From assembly GCA_030762175.1 (NCBI GenBank), contig CM060841.1, positions 9,538,001 through 9,602,000 on the forward strand: 64,000 bases of DNA, read 5' to 3'. The notes below the pieces were generated by a model that worked only from the letters and a program-made list of their open reading frames with translations, was not told the origin of the DNA and searched no databases. A program made the position numbers and the translations under genes. This document shows positions 23,815-35,277 of this stretch, piece after piece; position 1 is the first letter of the stretch, and each line of letters starts with the position of its first letter. Source of the DNA: Metallyticus violacea (lineage: Eukaryota > Arthropoda > Insecta > Mantodea > Metallyticidae).

Positions 23815-24955
23815 CGAATATCCTTATGAAGGGCAAAGACCTCCTACAATTGGGTAGCTCTTATTCGCTAATTCGCATTAGGGTTGTGTACAGTAGTATT
23901 GCCCTCTGTGCTACTGTTACCCCCTTGTTCATCAGGTTTTACTCCTTACCAAGTTGACGCTCGATGGTTTCCATGTATTTCTGCTTCTTGATGTTCTGGA
24001 TCATTGTCGACCTGTCTGTGCCGCGTAGAGTCTTTCCATCTCGGTCTTGACCTGCCTCTGTGTCGTTTCCCTAAACGCGTGTCTCAATTGGTTGTCTTAT
24101 ACGTTCATCTGTCGTCCTGCATCCTCGCTATATGACCTTTCCATTTCCACTTCACTCTGGCGGCTCTTTCTGCGACGTTCTTTATTTCCCATATTATATC
24201 ATATCATCTTTCTACATTATATCATCTTTGTAAACATATTCGTGTAAATTTCACATTTATATCTTATATTAGTCAATTTTTTACTACTAATTATATTCTT
24301 TGTTTGCGAATCTAATTAACATTTTATCAATACAACATTTACCGTAGCAATTCATTACTTTGACATCGTTAAAAATAGTAACAATAATATCACTAGTAGT
24401 ATTAATTATAATTATAATATTTATTATAACAATTTTATTATATTTTACTTTACTTCTTCATTATCTTCCATAACACAGGTAAAAAGTTTTGGAGAGATTG
24501 GGTCTCTCTGTCGTATCTTCTTTCCAGTCGGAATGTTGCTTCTCTTTCTGTTTCACTTTGTCACTGTTTTTGTACATTCAGAATGCGTATGGACATGGCC
24601 TGCAGTATACTTGCTTGTTCGATTGAATTGAAGGCTATGCTATAATAAACGAAGCTGATGTAGAATGGTAGATTGAATTCCTCTGTCTTTTTCAACAGTT
24701 GTTTTTTATGGTTTGTAAACGATCTGATCTGAAGGCTAATTCTCATCCAAGTTGTCCCTATCCTTTATGTCATTATTATTGTGAATATCTTATAGGTATT
24801 GCACATCATACTTATCGGTCTGTAGTTGTCTGCCATTTTCCGCATCTTTCTTGTGTAGAAGGATGATAGTATTTGTCTTCCATTTCTCTGGGATATCCTC
24901 TGTTCCCAATATTTTATTGAAGATGTTGGTTATGCTAGAGGTATTAGCTGATCAA
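23815..24955 (-). mobile_element. Non-LTR retrotransposon reverse-transcriptase remnant
   Basis: On the minus strand, pieces read in order: IFNKILGTEDIPEKWKTN and IILLHKKD (about 24840-24940), then FTNHKKQLLKKTEEFNLPFY and FVYYSIAFNSIE (24561-24746). The latter is a mutated form of the FVDY.KAFDS motif, which holds a catalytic aspartate. RQRDPISPKLF follows (about 24490). A tail with AARVKWKWKGHIARM lies near 24140-24180. Together these are the RT domain and C-terminal tail of a LINE with an internal deletion. The key aspartate is lost, along with many frame breaks. Confidence 0.7.
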
Positions 24956-24957
24956 AA

Positions 24958-25108
24958 TTTTGTACGGCACGTAAAAGAACCTCAAGCCTGAAAGAAGAAA
25001 TTTCTGAGTAAAATTTATCGGTCGTTTCGCTCCCTAAATTGAATGGAACCCTAATGACTAGACACGTTAAAGAGCTCCCTGAAATAAACAAAAAATAAAT
25101 AAATAAAT
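24958..25108 (+). mobile_element. SINE family A, 3' part only
   Basis: Starts at GTACGGCACG in the core and runs to an AATAAATAAATAAATC tail. The copy is diverged and its 3' stem-loop is disrupted. Confidence 0.8.
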
Positions 25109-25189
25109 CCAATCTATATATTTTCTGCTGCTAATGTGCAGCTATGCTTATTATTTAAAAGCTCAAAACAGTATATCACTGTTGACTTG

Positions 25190-25430
25190 TTGATTTGGTT
25201 TATTTACGGACACTCTTTAACATCTCAGGTAATAAGCGCCCCCATTCAATTCAGATGCCTTTTCTTTCAGGCGTGAGGATCTTTTACGTCCGTAAATCTA
25301 CAACATGGGAACTACTTCTCTTCCAAAGGAAGCCATGATTAGAAAAAAATCCATCGATTCTGGCTGGGATTGAACCCGCGATCTTGGGTTTAGAAAGCAA
25401 GTATGACTACCACTACACCACTAGGACCGA
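25190..25430 (-). mobile_element. SINE family A, diverged
   Basis: Leftward copy with the tRNA-like head at 25360-25430 and tail at the left. Several small deletions in the core. Compared with other copies it is one of the older insertions. Confidence 0.83.
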
Positions 25431-25789
25431 TCCAAAGGCATCGCGACTTCTTGTTTTGGCTGTGATGTTAATTGAATTTCTGCGTAGTGTTAGCAGCTCT
25501 AACTATGCAATGAAATGAATGTATGAGACATCAAAATGGAAGAATACCATAAAACTTAAGGCTACCCTGAAGGTTCCTTACCTACAATGGTATATGTATG
25601 GCACCAGAAAGTTGTTATTATTGTGGATTATTATAAGAGTGATAATATAGAACAACATTTTCCGTATATATTAAGGAAATAAAACTAGGACAGTCGAGTG
25701 TCAAATGGTTAACCGAATAACTTTTTAACCCTAAATAAAGCGACTTATTAAAAAGTATTAAAATACTTAAACAAGCTGCAGAGAATATA

Positions 25790-26489
25790 CAGAGGGTACC
25801 AAAATTGTATATACAATTTCACAGCAGATATCTATTTAATATATTTCAAAGTTGGACCGAAAAACAACAGTAATGTTCTGTAAACAGATGTAACTCACAT
25901 TACATTATGATAGCCTTACTACATCAAAATGGAACCAAGATTATCGTTTGAACAGCGGTATGGGGTATCATATAGGGTCCTAATTAGACCATTCTTTTTT
26001 GAAGGATCAGTAACTGGCCCAGTGTACCTGAACATGATACGCACATCCGTTTGATGATGCACCACCACATTGCCACCGAGATGTAGTGAGTACCTTGAGG
26101 GCAATCTTCCAAGGCACTGGATAAGACAAAGAGGTCTGATTTGAGTATCCACCGCGTTCTCCGGATCTAACTTCGTTGCACTTCTGCCTATGGGGGACTC
26201 TTAAGGATGTTGTATACCGTAGAAAACAGCTACACTGGCAACACTTCGGAAAGAAATTGAAACGGCATGTGCTGCAATCGCTGAGGACACTTTCGCAAAC
26301 GTTGCTCAATCAGTGGTTCAACGTACTCAGAAGTGTATCGACGCCGATGGTGGGCATTTGGAGCAACTGTTGTAACTGTAAAAGTCTAAGATGATTAGTG
26401 CTCATCATTTTCTGTTTGTATGAACTGAGTTTTGTTATGTTAACCGGTTTTTTCTTTGCTTGAAGTGTGTATACATTTGGCACCCTCTA
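25790..26489 (+). mobile_element. Tc1/mariner M3, 700-bp deletion derivative
   Basis: TA flanks at 25788-25789 and 26490-26491. Termini CAGAGGGTACC and its inverted partner (GGCACCCTCTA). The right part encodes a broken C-terminus (around 26150-26390: RSPDLTSLHFCLWGTLKDVVYRRK-like, then residues of AIAEDTFANVAQS). It matches 50301-51176 at both ends but keeps a different set of internal sequences. Non-autonomous. Confidence 0.78.
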
Positions 26490-28129
26490 TATTTGTCATA
26501 TTAGAGTAGAAAATGTTTAGTTTTTAATTCATAAAAACTTAACATTTTATTGTTTTTTTATTTGAGGATATGCTTAAAAGAGGAAGTTCATATGTACTCT
26601 TACTCTAGTTAAAAAAAAAGTAAAAAAAAAAAAAACAATTACATGCTGTTTCTGTTATGGACATATATACCTAGAGCTACTGAATAATCCATTTATATTC
26701 ATTGAGTATAGGGGATGTTCGTAAAATTTGGGAGCATGTTTAATTTGTGATATCAAGGCAAGCATTACTACTAGTGTCATTTGAAAGAGACGTTATATTG
26801 TCAATGTTAGTTGCATGCATGGTCAATAAATATTCTATAAGTAATCCAGTTCATTCCATACTGTTCCTAACTCATTTTTATCAATTTTTCAAGAGCTGCG
26901 ACAATTTTCAAAAAACGCTTCTTTTATCCCTCGCGGGTTGCCGCTCTTAAATATAACAACAATTACTAAGCGCCTCACCACTGTGTGCGCTTCAGCCTTA
27001 ATGTTAAATAAAATCACACGCCTCTGGCGTAATCTCACGGAAACCTCTTCAGCTGCCGTGACAATGGGAGGTTTCTAAGCGCTGTGGAAGAACAACGGTT
27101 TCAAATGCAAGTTCAAGCACGCATGTGCGACATTCACACAACATGCTGGGAAGAGGAGAAATGGCAGCCTCAATATTCTACACCCCATCCCCCCTTGTAT
27201 TTACCCACAGAGCAGTTTCTACGTACTGCTTCAACTCCTGAATACTCTTTTCTACTCCATGTCCACTTACCTCACTGACACCAACCAAGTGATACTCGGT
27301 CTCTCTCGAAGCCCCGGGTTAAAAATAATTTTGGAGATTGGTTTTGTATTGAACAGTACTGCGGTAGAGAGCAAGGGTCCTATACTTTTTGTAAGGGGCT
27401 TTGAAAAATTAAACAGTCATGCGACAAAAGCCAGAATCATTAAGACGAACACACAGAAAAGTAGTTTAACGACAGTAAGACTTATAAACCTGTTAAAACT
27501 TGAATACCTTTTGTGTTTGTTGTTCCCACATTTCCCTCGACGTGCATATTGCATATATTACAATTGCAATATTATTCGTGGAAGCCAACAATGTAAAAAT
27601 CACATTATAGCAATTAAAATACAGGGTGCTAATGACTTTTACTTTGTATAGAGAAGTCTTAGACAATTACTTAGAGTTAAGGGAACCCAAGATCACCGGT
27701 GAAAATGTCGGAGTTTTGTTGCAATGAAGCGATTGAAAGTTGGTACTGAGATTAACAGTAAGGCAAAATAGAATTAAACTGTTTAATCTTCCTTTTATTG
27801 TGTTCTCTGTTTAAGATGTTTCGTTTTATTTAATTTCAGCCTTTTGACTTTAAAATGTAACTGCATGCTGTAATTTATTTGAATTACTGACAACTAAAAA
27901 ATATTTCTTTATATTACGAACTGCTTTTAACTATTCTAATCATGAAATATTGCACTATAAATATAAATAATAAAGTTAATAATGAACTATGATACCTAGG
28001 AAATAACATCATCAATTATTAACATAATTTCAAATTAAACTTGGTAGAAGCCGGCGAGTTATACAAGAAATGGATAAGAGTATTAGGAATCGAGAAGAAT
28101 ATTTCAGTACTTCAGCTATACTCAAGGCT
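26490..28129. other. Intronic, nothing recognised
   Basis: A 130-codon plus-strand frame at 27259-27651 and a 64-codon frame at 27084-27278 have no recognised motif. No repeat family is seen. Confidence 0.35.
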
Positions 28130-28550
28130 GGCCGTTGCGCCTACGCCCCAATTGGTGGTACGTCCGGGAGGAAGGAATGAGGTGAGAGGACGGCCGGGAT
28201 CTATGGGCGGTGAGGCACAGAGTATTCCCTAACCTATTGCCAGATAGGATACCCTAAGGTTGGCTAAGCCTCCTCCAAGGAATTCAAGCCCCTTAGAAGG
28301 GCCGCTTTCATACCAGAGGCCGCGACAGAAATGTATCCAAAGCGCAAGCCACCGCCACACCCCACAGCCCACCTCATCTGGCACCGAACCAGCGGAATGA
28401 TATACGGAATAATGGGAGAGTGAAAAATTAAGTAAAGCGGACCCCAAAATTCGCCTAAGCGACCAGGGGAAAACCACGAAAACCATGATCCGAAGACATT
28501 TGAACTCGGGAATCCCGAATGCGAGTCCACAGCATTACCATCTTCGCCTG
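28130..28550 (-). mobile_element. Repeat family D (probable tRNA-derived SINE), copy 1
   Basis: Shares an extended block (GGGAGGAAGG, TGGGCGGTGAGG, CCATACCAGA, CCAAAGCGCAAG) with 57625-58025. At its right end the minus strand reads GAGTTCAAATG, a weak B-box-like match, beside GACTCGCATTCGG. The head assignment is inference from the better copy at 57975-58022. Confidence 0.55.
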
Positions 28551-29289
28551 TAGCCCTAACATGGAAGTGTGAATCCGTACAGCCTGAGTTCTACAGTTAT
28601 TTATCTTAAACCCCTCTATACAGAGTTGCAATGTTTCAGTGTTATTCATTAACGCCCTGTATAACATTTCCGAAAGCTTCACGTTCTTCCATTTCGTTAT
28701 CATGTCTGTAATAGTCTCTTTCAGGTATATATGCGAGTGTAAACGCGACTGATAGCGCAGTTTCCAGCGATATTGAGTACCCCAACACATGAAAAGCCTC
28801 TAGTACCTCGACTTGCGTGTGCATTTTCAATACTGCGGGGGAGCTTCCACAAGGCGTGCAATATTAATTTACTTTTTTAATCAGTTTTTCCGCTTCTCCA
28901 TGCCCGCCTTTTTCCTTGCTAATAACATATTTTGTATCGTGGAACTAGCGAGTGGGAGCAAGGGGGGGGGGGGTTGCGTCCACGCAAGTTCCCCCTTCCC
29001 TTTATTGCGCACCTGTACCTTGCTCTAATACAATTGTAATTAAATTGACTGTGGAACTCCATACAGTATCCCCCCACCCGTTGTTTGTCCTCTCTGTCTC
29101 CAAACACACAATACGATCATTGTTGTTACTCTTTTCTATTCCGTAGCAAGACTTAAATTAACACATCAACAGTATGGTTATAGATTATGTGAAACCAAGT
29201 TTTGTGTTATATAATGACTACAGAAAGCGGCCAATAGAAATGAATACTGAACGTACCCTACTTTTAGTGAATTCCGAAAAAATGAGGCT
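28551..29289. other. Intronic, nothing recognised
   Basis: Contains a 12-base G run (28962-28973). Minus-strand frames at 28455-28830 have no recognised motif. Confidence 0.35.
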
Positions 29290-30035
29290 ATTGCAGAAAA
29301 CCTCTGTGCGTTAAGGCTCTAGAGGTCGCAGTTTTTGCTTTTTCTCAACGAAACTCGGCATATAACCATGAATTAACAAATGATTCGTCGAGTTCGTTCT
29401 CAGCAAAATTAGACCATTTTGGGGGGGGGGGGCGTTAACCCAATCGAAAAAATTAAATAAAAAAAACGCCCTAGCGGTTGCTTTTTTATTTATTTATTCG
29501 ATTTATGCTCAACGAAACTCGGTAAATTTCTTTAATATAAGTAATTTCCAAAAATCAGGGCCATTAGGTTATTAGAAGCGGGAGTATGTTTGAAAAATTG
29601 AGTGGGGTTAAAGTGAAATTTGAAAATTGCTCTAAAGGTCACAACCTTTTTTTTAAGGCTATTCGATATATGCCACTGAAATAAAATCAGAAAAATAGTT
29701 TCTGAAAATCAGTGAAAACGGAAAGGAGAAGGAGTTTAATTGATAAAATTATTAAAATCGCTTTGTGTCATAACTATATGCTTTTTCGCAACAAAACTCC
29801 GTATATACCATTTAAATGGAGCAAGAAAATGAGTTTGCGAAAATCAGGGAAATCGGGTCATTAGGAGAGGGGATTTCCATAAATCCCAAAATTTAAAATT
29901 TGCTTTAGAGGCACCAATATTCCTTCTCAACAAAATTAGGTATATACCATTTAAATAAAATAAGAAAAATAGTGCCCAAAATTTGGGAAAGTGGACCATT
30001 AGGAGTGGAGATAAACTTGAAAGCTGAGATTTAAA
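29290..30035. repeat. Degenerate tandem array, period about 125-170 bp
   Basis: A motif like TTTTCTCAACAAAACTCGG followed by TATATACCATTTAAA recurs at about 29338, 29505, 29660, 29785 and 29925. Each time an AAAATCAGGG...CCATTAGGAG block and then AAATTTGAAAATTGC-type sequence follow. The units are too diverged to be a young satellite. A 12-base G run lies at 29421-29432. Confidence 0.65.
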
Positions 30036-31114
30036 AAATGATTCTTGCGTTTAATTTTCTTAATATTGTTTTAAAATAAAAAGAAAATTTAATTCAGCAA
30101 ATAAACTTTATTTGCATTGATGTATATGTATTATATTTAACCAAAACATCGTCATCAAGATAGCATATGTGAAATATTAATCTAATATGTTTGAGAATTA
30201 TATTTGTATGTAACGGAGCTCTGTAATAACCTTCAGAAAACATATGTTTTTACTACAATAACATTTAAAGTAAATTTCAAAGTCAATGAAAATCAATGTA
30301 GTTTTATTTTCATCTTCTTTGTAAATTGTAATTGTTTTTAAATAGTAACATGTTTTTATTTTATTGAAGCATATGAACATCTTTTTTAATACCAATGTAA
30401 CTCGAAATTTTCGTTATTTTTCTCTATTTTAGTCAAGGGGCAAGTTCATAAATATGGTTACATTTTAAAATATTTATAAATATTCACACACTATAACTTT
30501 GTTTATCAGTGGTCATACATTTCATTTAAGTAATAGTACACCATTAATTTTTGGAATTTAATCTCAATAATAACAATGATAATTCTAAATGTGTCGTTTC
30601 TCTTTTGTGATACTTATAGCTTGCAAGAATTCTAATTTTGTTCCCTAATACCACACAGTAATGCCATAACATTTCATTTCATTAATTAATAAGGCCTAAT
30701 TTGGACTTTATATTCGCTTTTATTAAAAGTTATTCAACTCGGTGAGGAATTAGCTTAGTTTACGCAGCTCCTGCGTGACGGACTTTTATTTCAATGTAAA
30801 CTTATGCAAACATTTCAAAATATTGCAATGGTAATCTCAGCTGTTTTAATTTTTACAATAAAAAATGGCATGTATTTGTTACTTTGTAGAAATGTTCAGT
30901 CAGTCCTGTAACATTAGTTATTTTTAAAAAAAAATAGTTAATATGATTACCAGGGACATTCATTAAGCCATGTGCTTGAGTATGAAAATTCAAACCTTGA
31001 CGTGAAATTCACCGCATTATTTTTCACTGCAGTCTCAATTGACTTCCACAGTAAGTTCACTGCGCCTCAAGTGAATTTAATAGCTTCGGAATTTTAAGAT
31101 GTGTATATTGTATA
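30036..31114. other. Intronic, nothing recognised
   Basis: Very AT-rich. No coding or repeat signature. Confidence 0.4.
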
Positions 31115-31300
31115 CAGGATGGGTAGAAAGTAACTAGGTATTAATTAATAGCTGTGGCCATGTTGATATCAGTGAAATCATAGTGGAAATATTATATAAT
31201 ATTACGTCATTAAATAGGATTTGAACCTTCGCGTATCGGAAGTACAGACAATGGCCGTGAGAGGGAATATGCTACAATAACAAAAAAAGTCTGTCTGTGA

Positions 31301-31576
31301 ATGAATGTTATTTAACGCCCGTTTTTGCTACAGAGGCACCACACATGATAGACACGGATGATACATGACATGAAATTATATATTGGGAGTGGATTTATTT
31401 TTAAGGAAGGAATCATTTCAGACCTAAGTTTAGGGTACCTCCCCGGCATTTGCTATTTATGATGACTGAGGAATACCTGCAAAAAACCTCAGCCAGGGAG
31501 GACGGTCCTGGCGGGATTCGAATCCAGACCTCCCGTTCATGAGTCAGAGACTTAACGACCTCGGCCACCCGTGGCG
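31301..31576 (-). mobile_element. SINE family B, full length
   Basis: Reads leftward from GGCCACCCGTGGCGG (31562-31576) to AACGCCCGTTTTTGCTACAG at the left. It lies inside the 31115-31900 transposon. Loose direct repeats GTCTGTCTG and GTCTGGCTG flank it. Confidence 0.87.
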
Positions 31577-31730
31577 GTATGTCTGGCTGTTAAGGAGTGA
31601 AGTGCAACAAGGAATTGTCACTCGAACCTAATGACACAGCTGCCTACTTGTTCAAAAGTTACCGTGTAGCGACGGCCATGTCTCCTGCGTGACACCCTGA
31701 CGCCACAGGTGTCCACATTGAAGTTTTACC

Positions 31731-31857
31731 CCCATGGATGGCCGAGGTCGTTAAAGCGCGGACTCGGTGAGCGGGAGGTCTGGAGTTCGAATCCCGCCAG
31801 GATCATCCTGATTGAGTCAAGTTTTTCCAAGTTTTCCTCAGTCCTCATAAATGGCAA
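31731..31857 (+). mobile_element. SINE family B, 3'-truncated
   Basis: tRNA-like head (GGCCGAGGTCGTTAAAGCGCG) and early body to CATAAATGGCAA, then the host transposon resumes. It sits 154 bp from the oppositely oriented copy. Confidence 0.8.
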
Positions 31858-31971
31858 TTATACTCGATTTTCAATACCTAGTTACTTTCCGCCTACTCTG
31901 TACATATGCATAAGACTAAGTACCCCCTTCTTTATAACATCGTTGAAACGTCTCCATCCATGAAGAAAAGT

Positions 31972-32236
31972 TTGGCCTTGGTGGTCTAGCGGTAATCGTA
32001 CTTTCCCCGTAGACTCAAGGTTGCGGGCTGAAACCCACTCATGGTAGATAGATTTTTACGGATTAAAAATTCCTTCCTTCGGAAGGGAAGTAAAACCATG
32101 GGTCCCATGTCGTGGATTTATGGCACATAAAAAACCTCAAGCCTGAAAGAAGAGACCTCTGAACAAGTTTATCGGCCGTTTCACGCCCTGATTTCAATGG
32201 AACGCTAATGGCCCTAAAATAAACCAGATAAATGAT
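31972..32236 (+). mobile_element. SINE family A, diverged
   Basis: The head GGCCTTGGTGGTCTAGCGG through the B-box region GGGCTGAAACCC is heavily mutated. The core (CCTTCGGAAGGGAAGTAAAACC) is well kept. The 3' stem-loop has lost its partner strand (the AGCGTCC side is deleted). Confidence 0.8.
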
Positions 32237-32642
32237 AATATTCTTATTATTAAAAATAACAAAGCACTTTCTTCACATTTCAAAATATAAAATAATCGCT
32301 GAGCGACAGACCTGAATTAAGGGTGTGTAATTAACCTTAAGGTATAGACAATCCTTGTTAACTTTTCCCGCTTTTAGGATTTATGGCAAGGTGCATTTAA
32401 ATGAAATAGCAATACGCCCGTTGTTAGTTTTTCACTCCGCTTGTCTTGATAGCTTAAGTAGGCACGTAGATTTCTTCAGTAATGCTGTACATATTCGACA
32501 TAAATTTACTCAGCAAAACGCTCCCTATATCGCATAATATGGTTAGCATTAATTTTCTGACTAACTTTACTTAGTTACTTAGGCGTGGGAAGATCCATGT
32601 TCCTACTGTTTAATTTCTGGCTCATACAGAAAAACCCGACCA
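32237..32642. other. Intronic, nothing recognised
   Basis: No coding or repeat signal identified. Confidence 0.4.
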
Positions 32643-32977
32643 CTTCCTTGGTGTAGTGGTTAGCGTTGCTGACTGCCGGGCGGGAGGCTCGGGTTCGATT
32701 CCCTGCTTAGGAATTTTTTTAAGTAAGGAAGTTCTGAGGGTTCACCCAGCGTCGTGAGGACAATTGGGAAGCTGCCTGATGAGGAGGTGGCGATCTTCGA
32801 TCTAGTAAGCCGCGATATAGCGACCGGCGGGATGCGGTGCGCTGATGACATACCCCCTGCAACACTGCACTCAACCAATGATATCACGTGATGGAGGTAG
32901 AAGACGCAGCGGTCGTCACGGTAAGCCGAAGGCCACGTGGAGATATGGGAAACCAGGCTTGAAGAAGAAGAATAAGA
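32643..32977 (+). mobile_element. SINE family F, tRNA-like head
   Basis: A separate family seen once. The head has an A-box-like TTGGTGTAGTGGTTAGCG and a B box GGTTCGATTCCC (32692-32703), the layout of a tRNA-derived SINE. A GC-rich body follows and a GAAGAAGAAGAATAAG tail ends it. The body shares nothing obvious with SINE A or B. No clear target-site duplication was found, so the limits are approximate. Confidence 0.65.
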
Positions 32978-33023
32978 ACGCATATTTCAACTATTAGACG
33001 AAGAAGGCGGTTTTTTGCTAAAT

Positions 33024-33245
33024 GCCGAGGATGTATACATACATCAGAGTACATATCTATTTAATGTATTTCAAAGTTGGATCAAAAAACCACAATAATG
33101 TGTAGTATGTTTGAGCCACTGTTGTAACTGTAAAAGTCTAAGACGATTAGTGCTCATCATTTTCTGTTTGTGTGAATTCAGTTTTGTTATGTTAACACAG
33201 TTTTTTCTTTACTTCAAGTGTGTATGCATGTTTTGGCATCCTATG
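33024..33245 (+). mobile_element. M3 miniature derivative (about 220 bp)
   Basis: Carries the M3 left end (ATGTATACATAC, TATCTATTTAATGTATTTCAAAGTTGGA) joined directly to the M3 right end (GTTGTAACTGTAAAAGTCTAAG, TGTGTATGCATGTTTTGGCA). All transposase sequence is lost. This is the structure of a MITE produced by internal deletion. The left terminus is partly decayed. Confidence 0.75.
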
Positions 33246-34283
33246 TATTTACGCTTTAGATTATCAATATTATGTCCTCAAATTTGCAGTTTCAAGAAGT
33301 ATTTCTTTAAATATTTATTGTATAATGAAATTACATTCCAAAGTTGTTTATATATATTTTATGCTCTTATATTTTTATTTTAAATCATTTTGGTGGATCT
33401 CTCTAATGCTGAAAACGTGAAAAAACATTACAAGAGACTTAATTAAACAATAACATCCACCAGTGTATAAACTTACAATATAAACGTATAACAATATAAA
33501 AACAAAAATAAAAAATCGAAAATGTATTATTTTTTTACGGAAATTTCAATATACTCTTGATTTAATACAATAACTTGATCGGGAGTTTATTTATCAAAAT
33601 GCAATACCTCGGTTGGTCGGTATGTTATTTCTGTGTCCAGAGGCGTAAATATTTGTTTTACTAATGCCTTGATGTTTTAATTCTTCATCCGTGCAACAAC
33701 ATAATTTTACGCTTAATACGTAGCACAGGAAAAAAAAATCATAAGAACTCAACTATTGTTTTGGGTACTCCTGTATTAATATTTTGAGAGTTTTACTATA
33801 CGCAACACTCCCAAAAATAAGAATTATTTTGAAGCAGTTTATTTTGCTAAATCTCACAATTTATTGAAGTACTAATTATTTAACAATATTCAGCTAGTGG
33901 TAAATTCATTCATAGCTATGACGAGGTCACAGCACTGTTAAGGCCCCCTTCTTGGTAAATTGCATATCTCTAAAGCAAAGTATAAAATAAGATAACATTT
34001 TACTCAAATTTTAAAGTAACGAAAGCGTTTTCAATCTGTTGCCATTTAGTAAGTAATGAAATAGGAACGTTGAACCGTTTTCCAACCCGGATGATTCATA
34101 TATGAAAAATTTAATGCTCGACCTAGATTTCAGGCAAGAAACCTCCAGTAAGTATTTCTACTTCATGTTCGGCAAGAGTAAAATGAAATCTGGAAATACA
34201 AATACACTAGAGTGGTTTACATATTTAATTTTATGAGACTCGAAAAAGTCAACATTTGTTTGAGATATGCATGCTCAATAAAA
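33246..34283. other. Intronic, nothing recognised
   Basis: AT-rich, only short chance frames. The last 9 bases are the TSD of the next SINE. Confidence 0.4.
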
Positions 34284-34535
34284 GCACCGCCATGGGTGGC
34301 CGAGGTCGTTAAGGTGAGGACTTCGTGAGCGGGAGGTCTGGTGTTCGAATCTCACCAGGACCGTCCTCCTTGACTGAGGTTTTTTCCAAGTTTTCCTCAG
34401 TTCTCCTAAATGGCAAATGCCGGGGAGCTACCCTAAACTTAGACCTGGAACGTTTTCTTCCTTAAAAATAAATCCTTTCCCATAACATCGCCTATGGTGC
34501 CTCAGTAGCAAAAACGAGCGTTAAACATCATTCAT
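34284..34535 (+). mobile_element. SINE family B, full length
   Basis: Runs from the ACCGCCATGGGTGGCCGAGG head to the GCGTTAAACATCATTCAT tail. Perfect 9-bp target-site duplication TCAATAAAA at 34275-34283 and 34536-34544. Confidence 0.9.
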
Positions 34536-34734
34536 TCAATAAAAACATACACGTGCATATAAGTCTTAGCAAAATAAACCTGCAGTTGAAAGGATCTCCC
34601 AATTTATTGAGGTGAATCATCGCATGGGCATCATGGAGTGGAATGTTCTTTTGTTCTATTCCCACACTAAAATTTATTTATTTGCTATTTATTAGCTCAA
34701 AAGTAAAAAGGGAATTATGAGCAACTGCACCCTC

Positions 34735-35060
34735 CCCTTCGTGCTGCATGGCGCTTAGATGTGGTCACTGACAAACAAGGAAACAAGGACAGAAGAATGC
34801 TAGAAACGTGCAAGAGGAAAGTAGAGATGCAAATTCTAGGCGTCAGGCTGAGAGATCGGATCTCTACGAAAAAACCGAAAAATGACAGGCATGAAGGGTG
34901 CAACAACAATAAAATATATCAAATAGAGATGGGCAGGTCATATCGATGGACTACAACCAATGGACATACGAATGTAAAACGACATTCTGGAACCCAAGTA
35001 CCAACTACAAGAAAGTAGAACCACAGAAGAGACGGGGCTAGAAAAATCACTTGAAGGAAG
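34735..35060 (+). mobile_element. RTE-like non-LTR retrotransposon C-terminal fragment
   Basis: Frame 34761-35018 reads ETCKRKVEMQILGVRLRDRI followed, after shifts, by a GRSYRW / WAGHID region. This resembles the QRAMER.MLGV.LRDRI...WAGHIAR tail of RTE-clade reverse transcriptases. Short, 5'-truncated and frame-broken. Confidence 0.6.
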
Positions 35061-35233
35061 CATTGAGCGTCTTTCCCGAGGTAGCTATTCGGCATGGCCA
35101 AAGCAGCTACTTTGTCCCGGTAAGAAGCCCTTACCCTCCATGGAACCCAAGGGCTAATGCCAATCTTAATGCTGCGACAAATCCTCATGCCCACACATGC
35201 CCAAGAGTTAATTCCTTTAGTTAATGTAAATAG

Positions 35234-35235
<2 letters not shown>

Positions 35236-35274
<39 letters not shown>
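35236..35274. repeat. (AT)n microsatellite
   Basis: About 19 AT units. Confidence 0.97.

Positions 35275-35277
<3 letters not shown>

Larger units (their letters stand above)
31115..31900. mobile_element. Non-autonomous DNA transposon with 28-bp inverted repeats
   Basis: TA at 31113-31114 and 31901-31902. The left terminus (CAGGATGGGTAGAAAGTAAC, then TAGGTATT) matches the inverted right terminus (CAGAGTAGGCGGAAAGTAAC, then TAGGTATT) at most positions. TA flanks suggest the Tc1/mariner superfamily. No transposase remains: the interior is about 380 bp of unknown sequence plus two SINE B copies in opposite orientation. Confidence 0.65.

Noticed and set aside
27259..27651. 130-codon plus-strand frame
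   Set aside because: No domain or motif recognised. The start context and codon pattern are not convincing. Left as chance.
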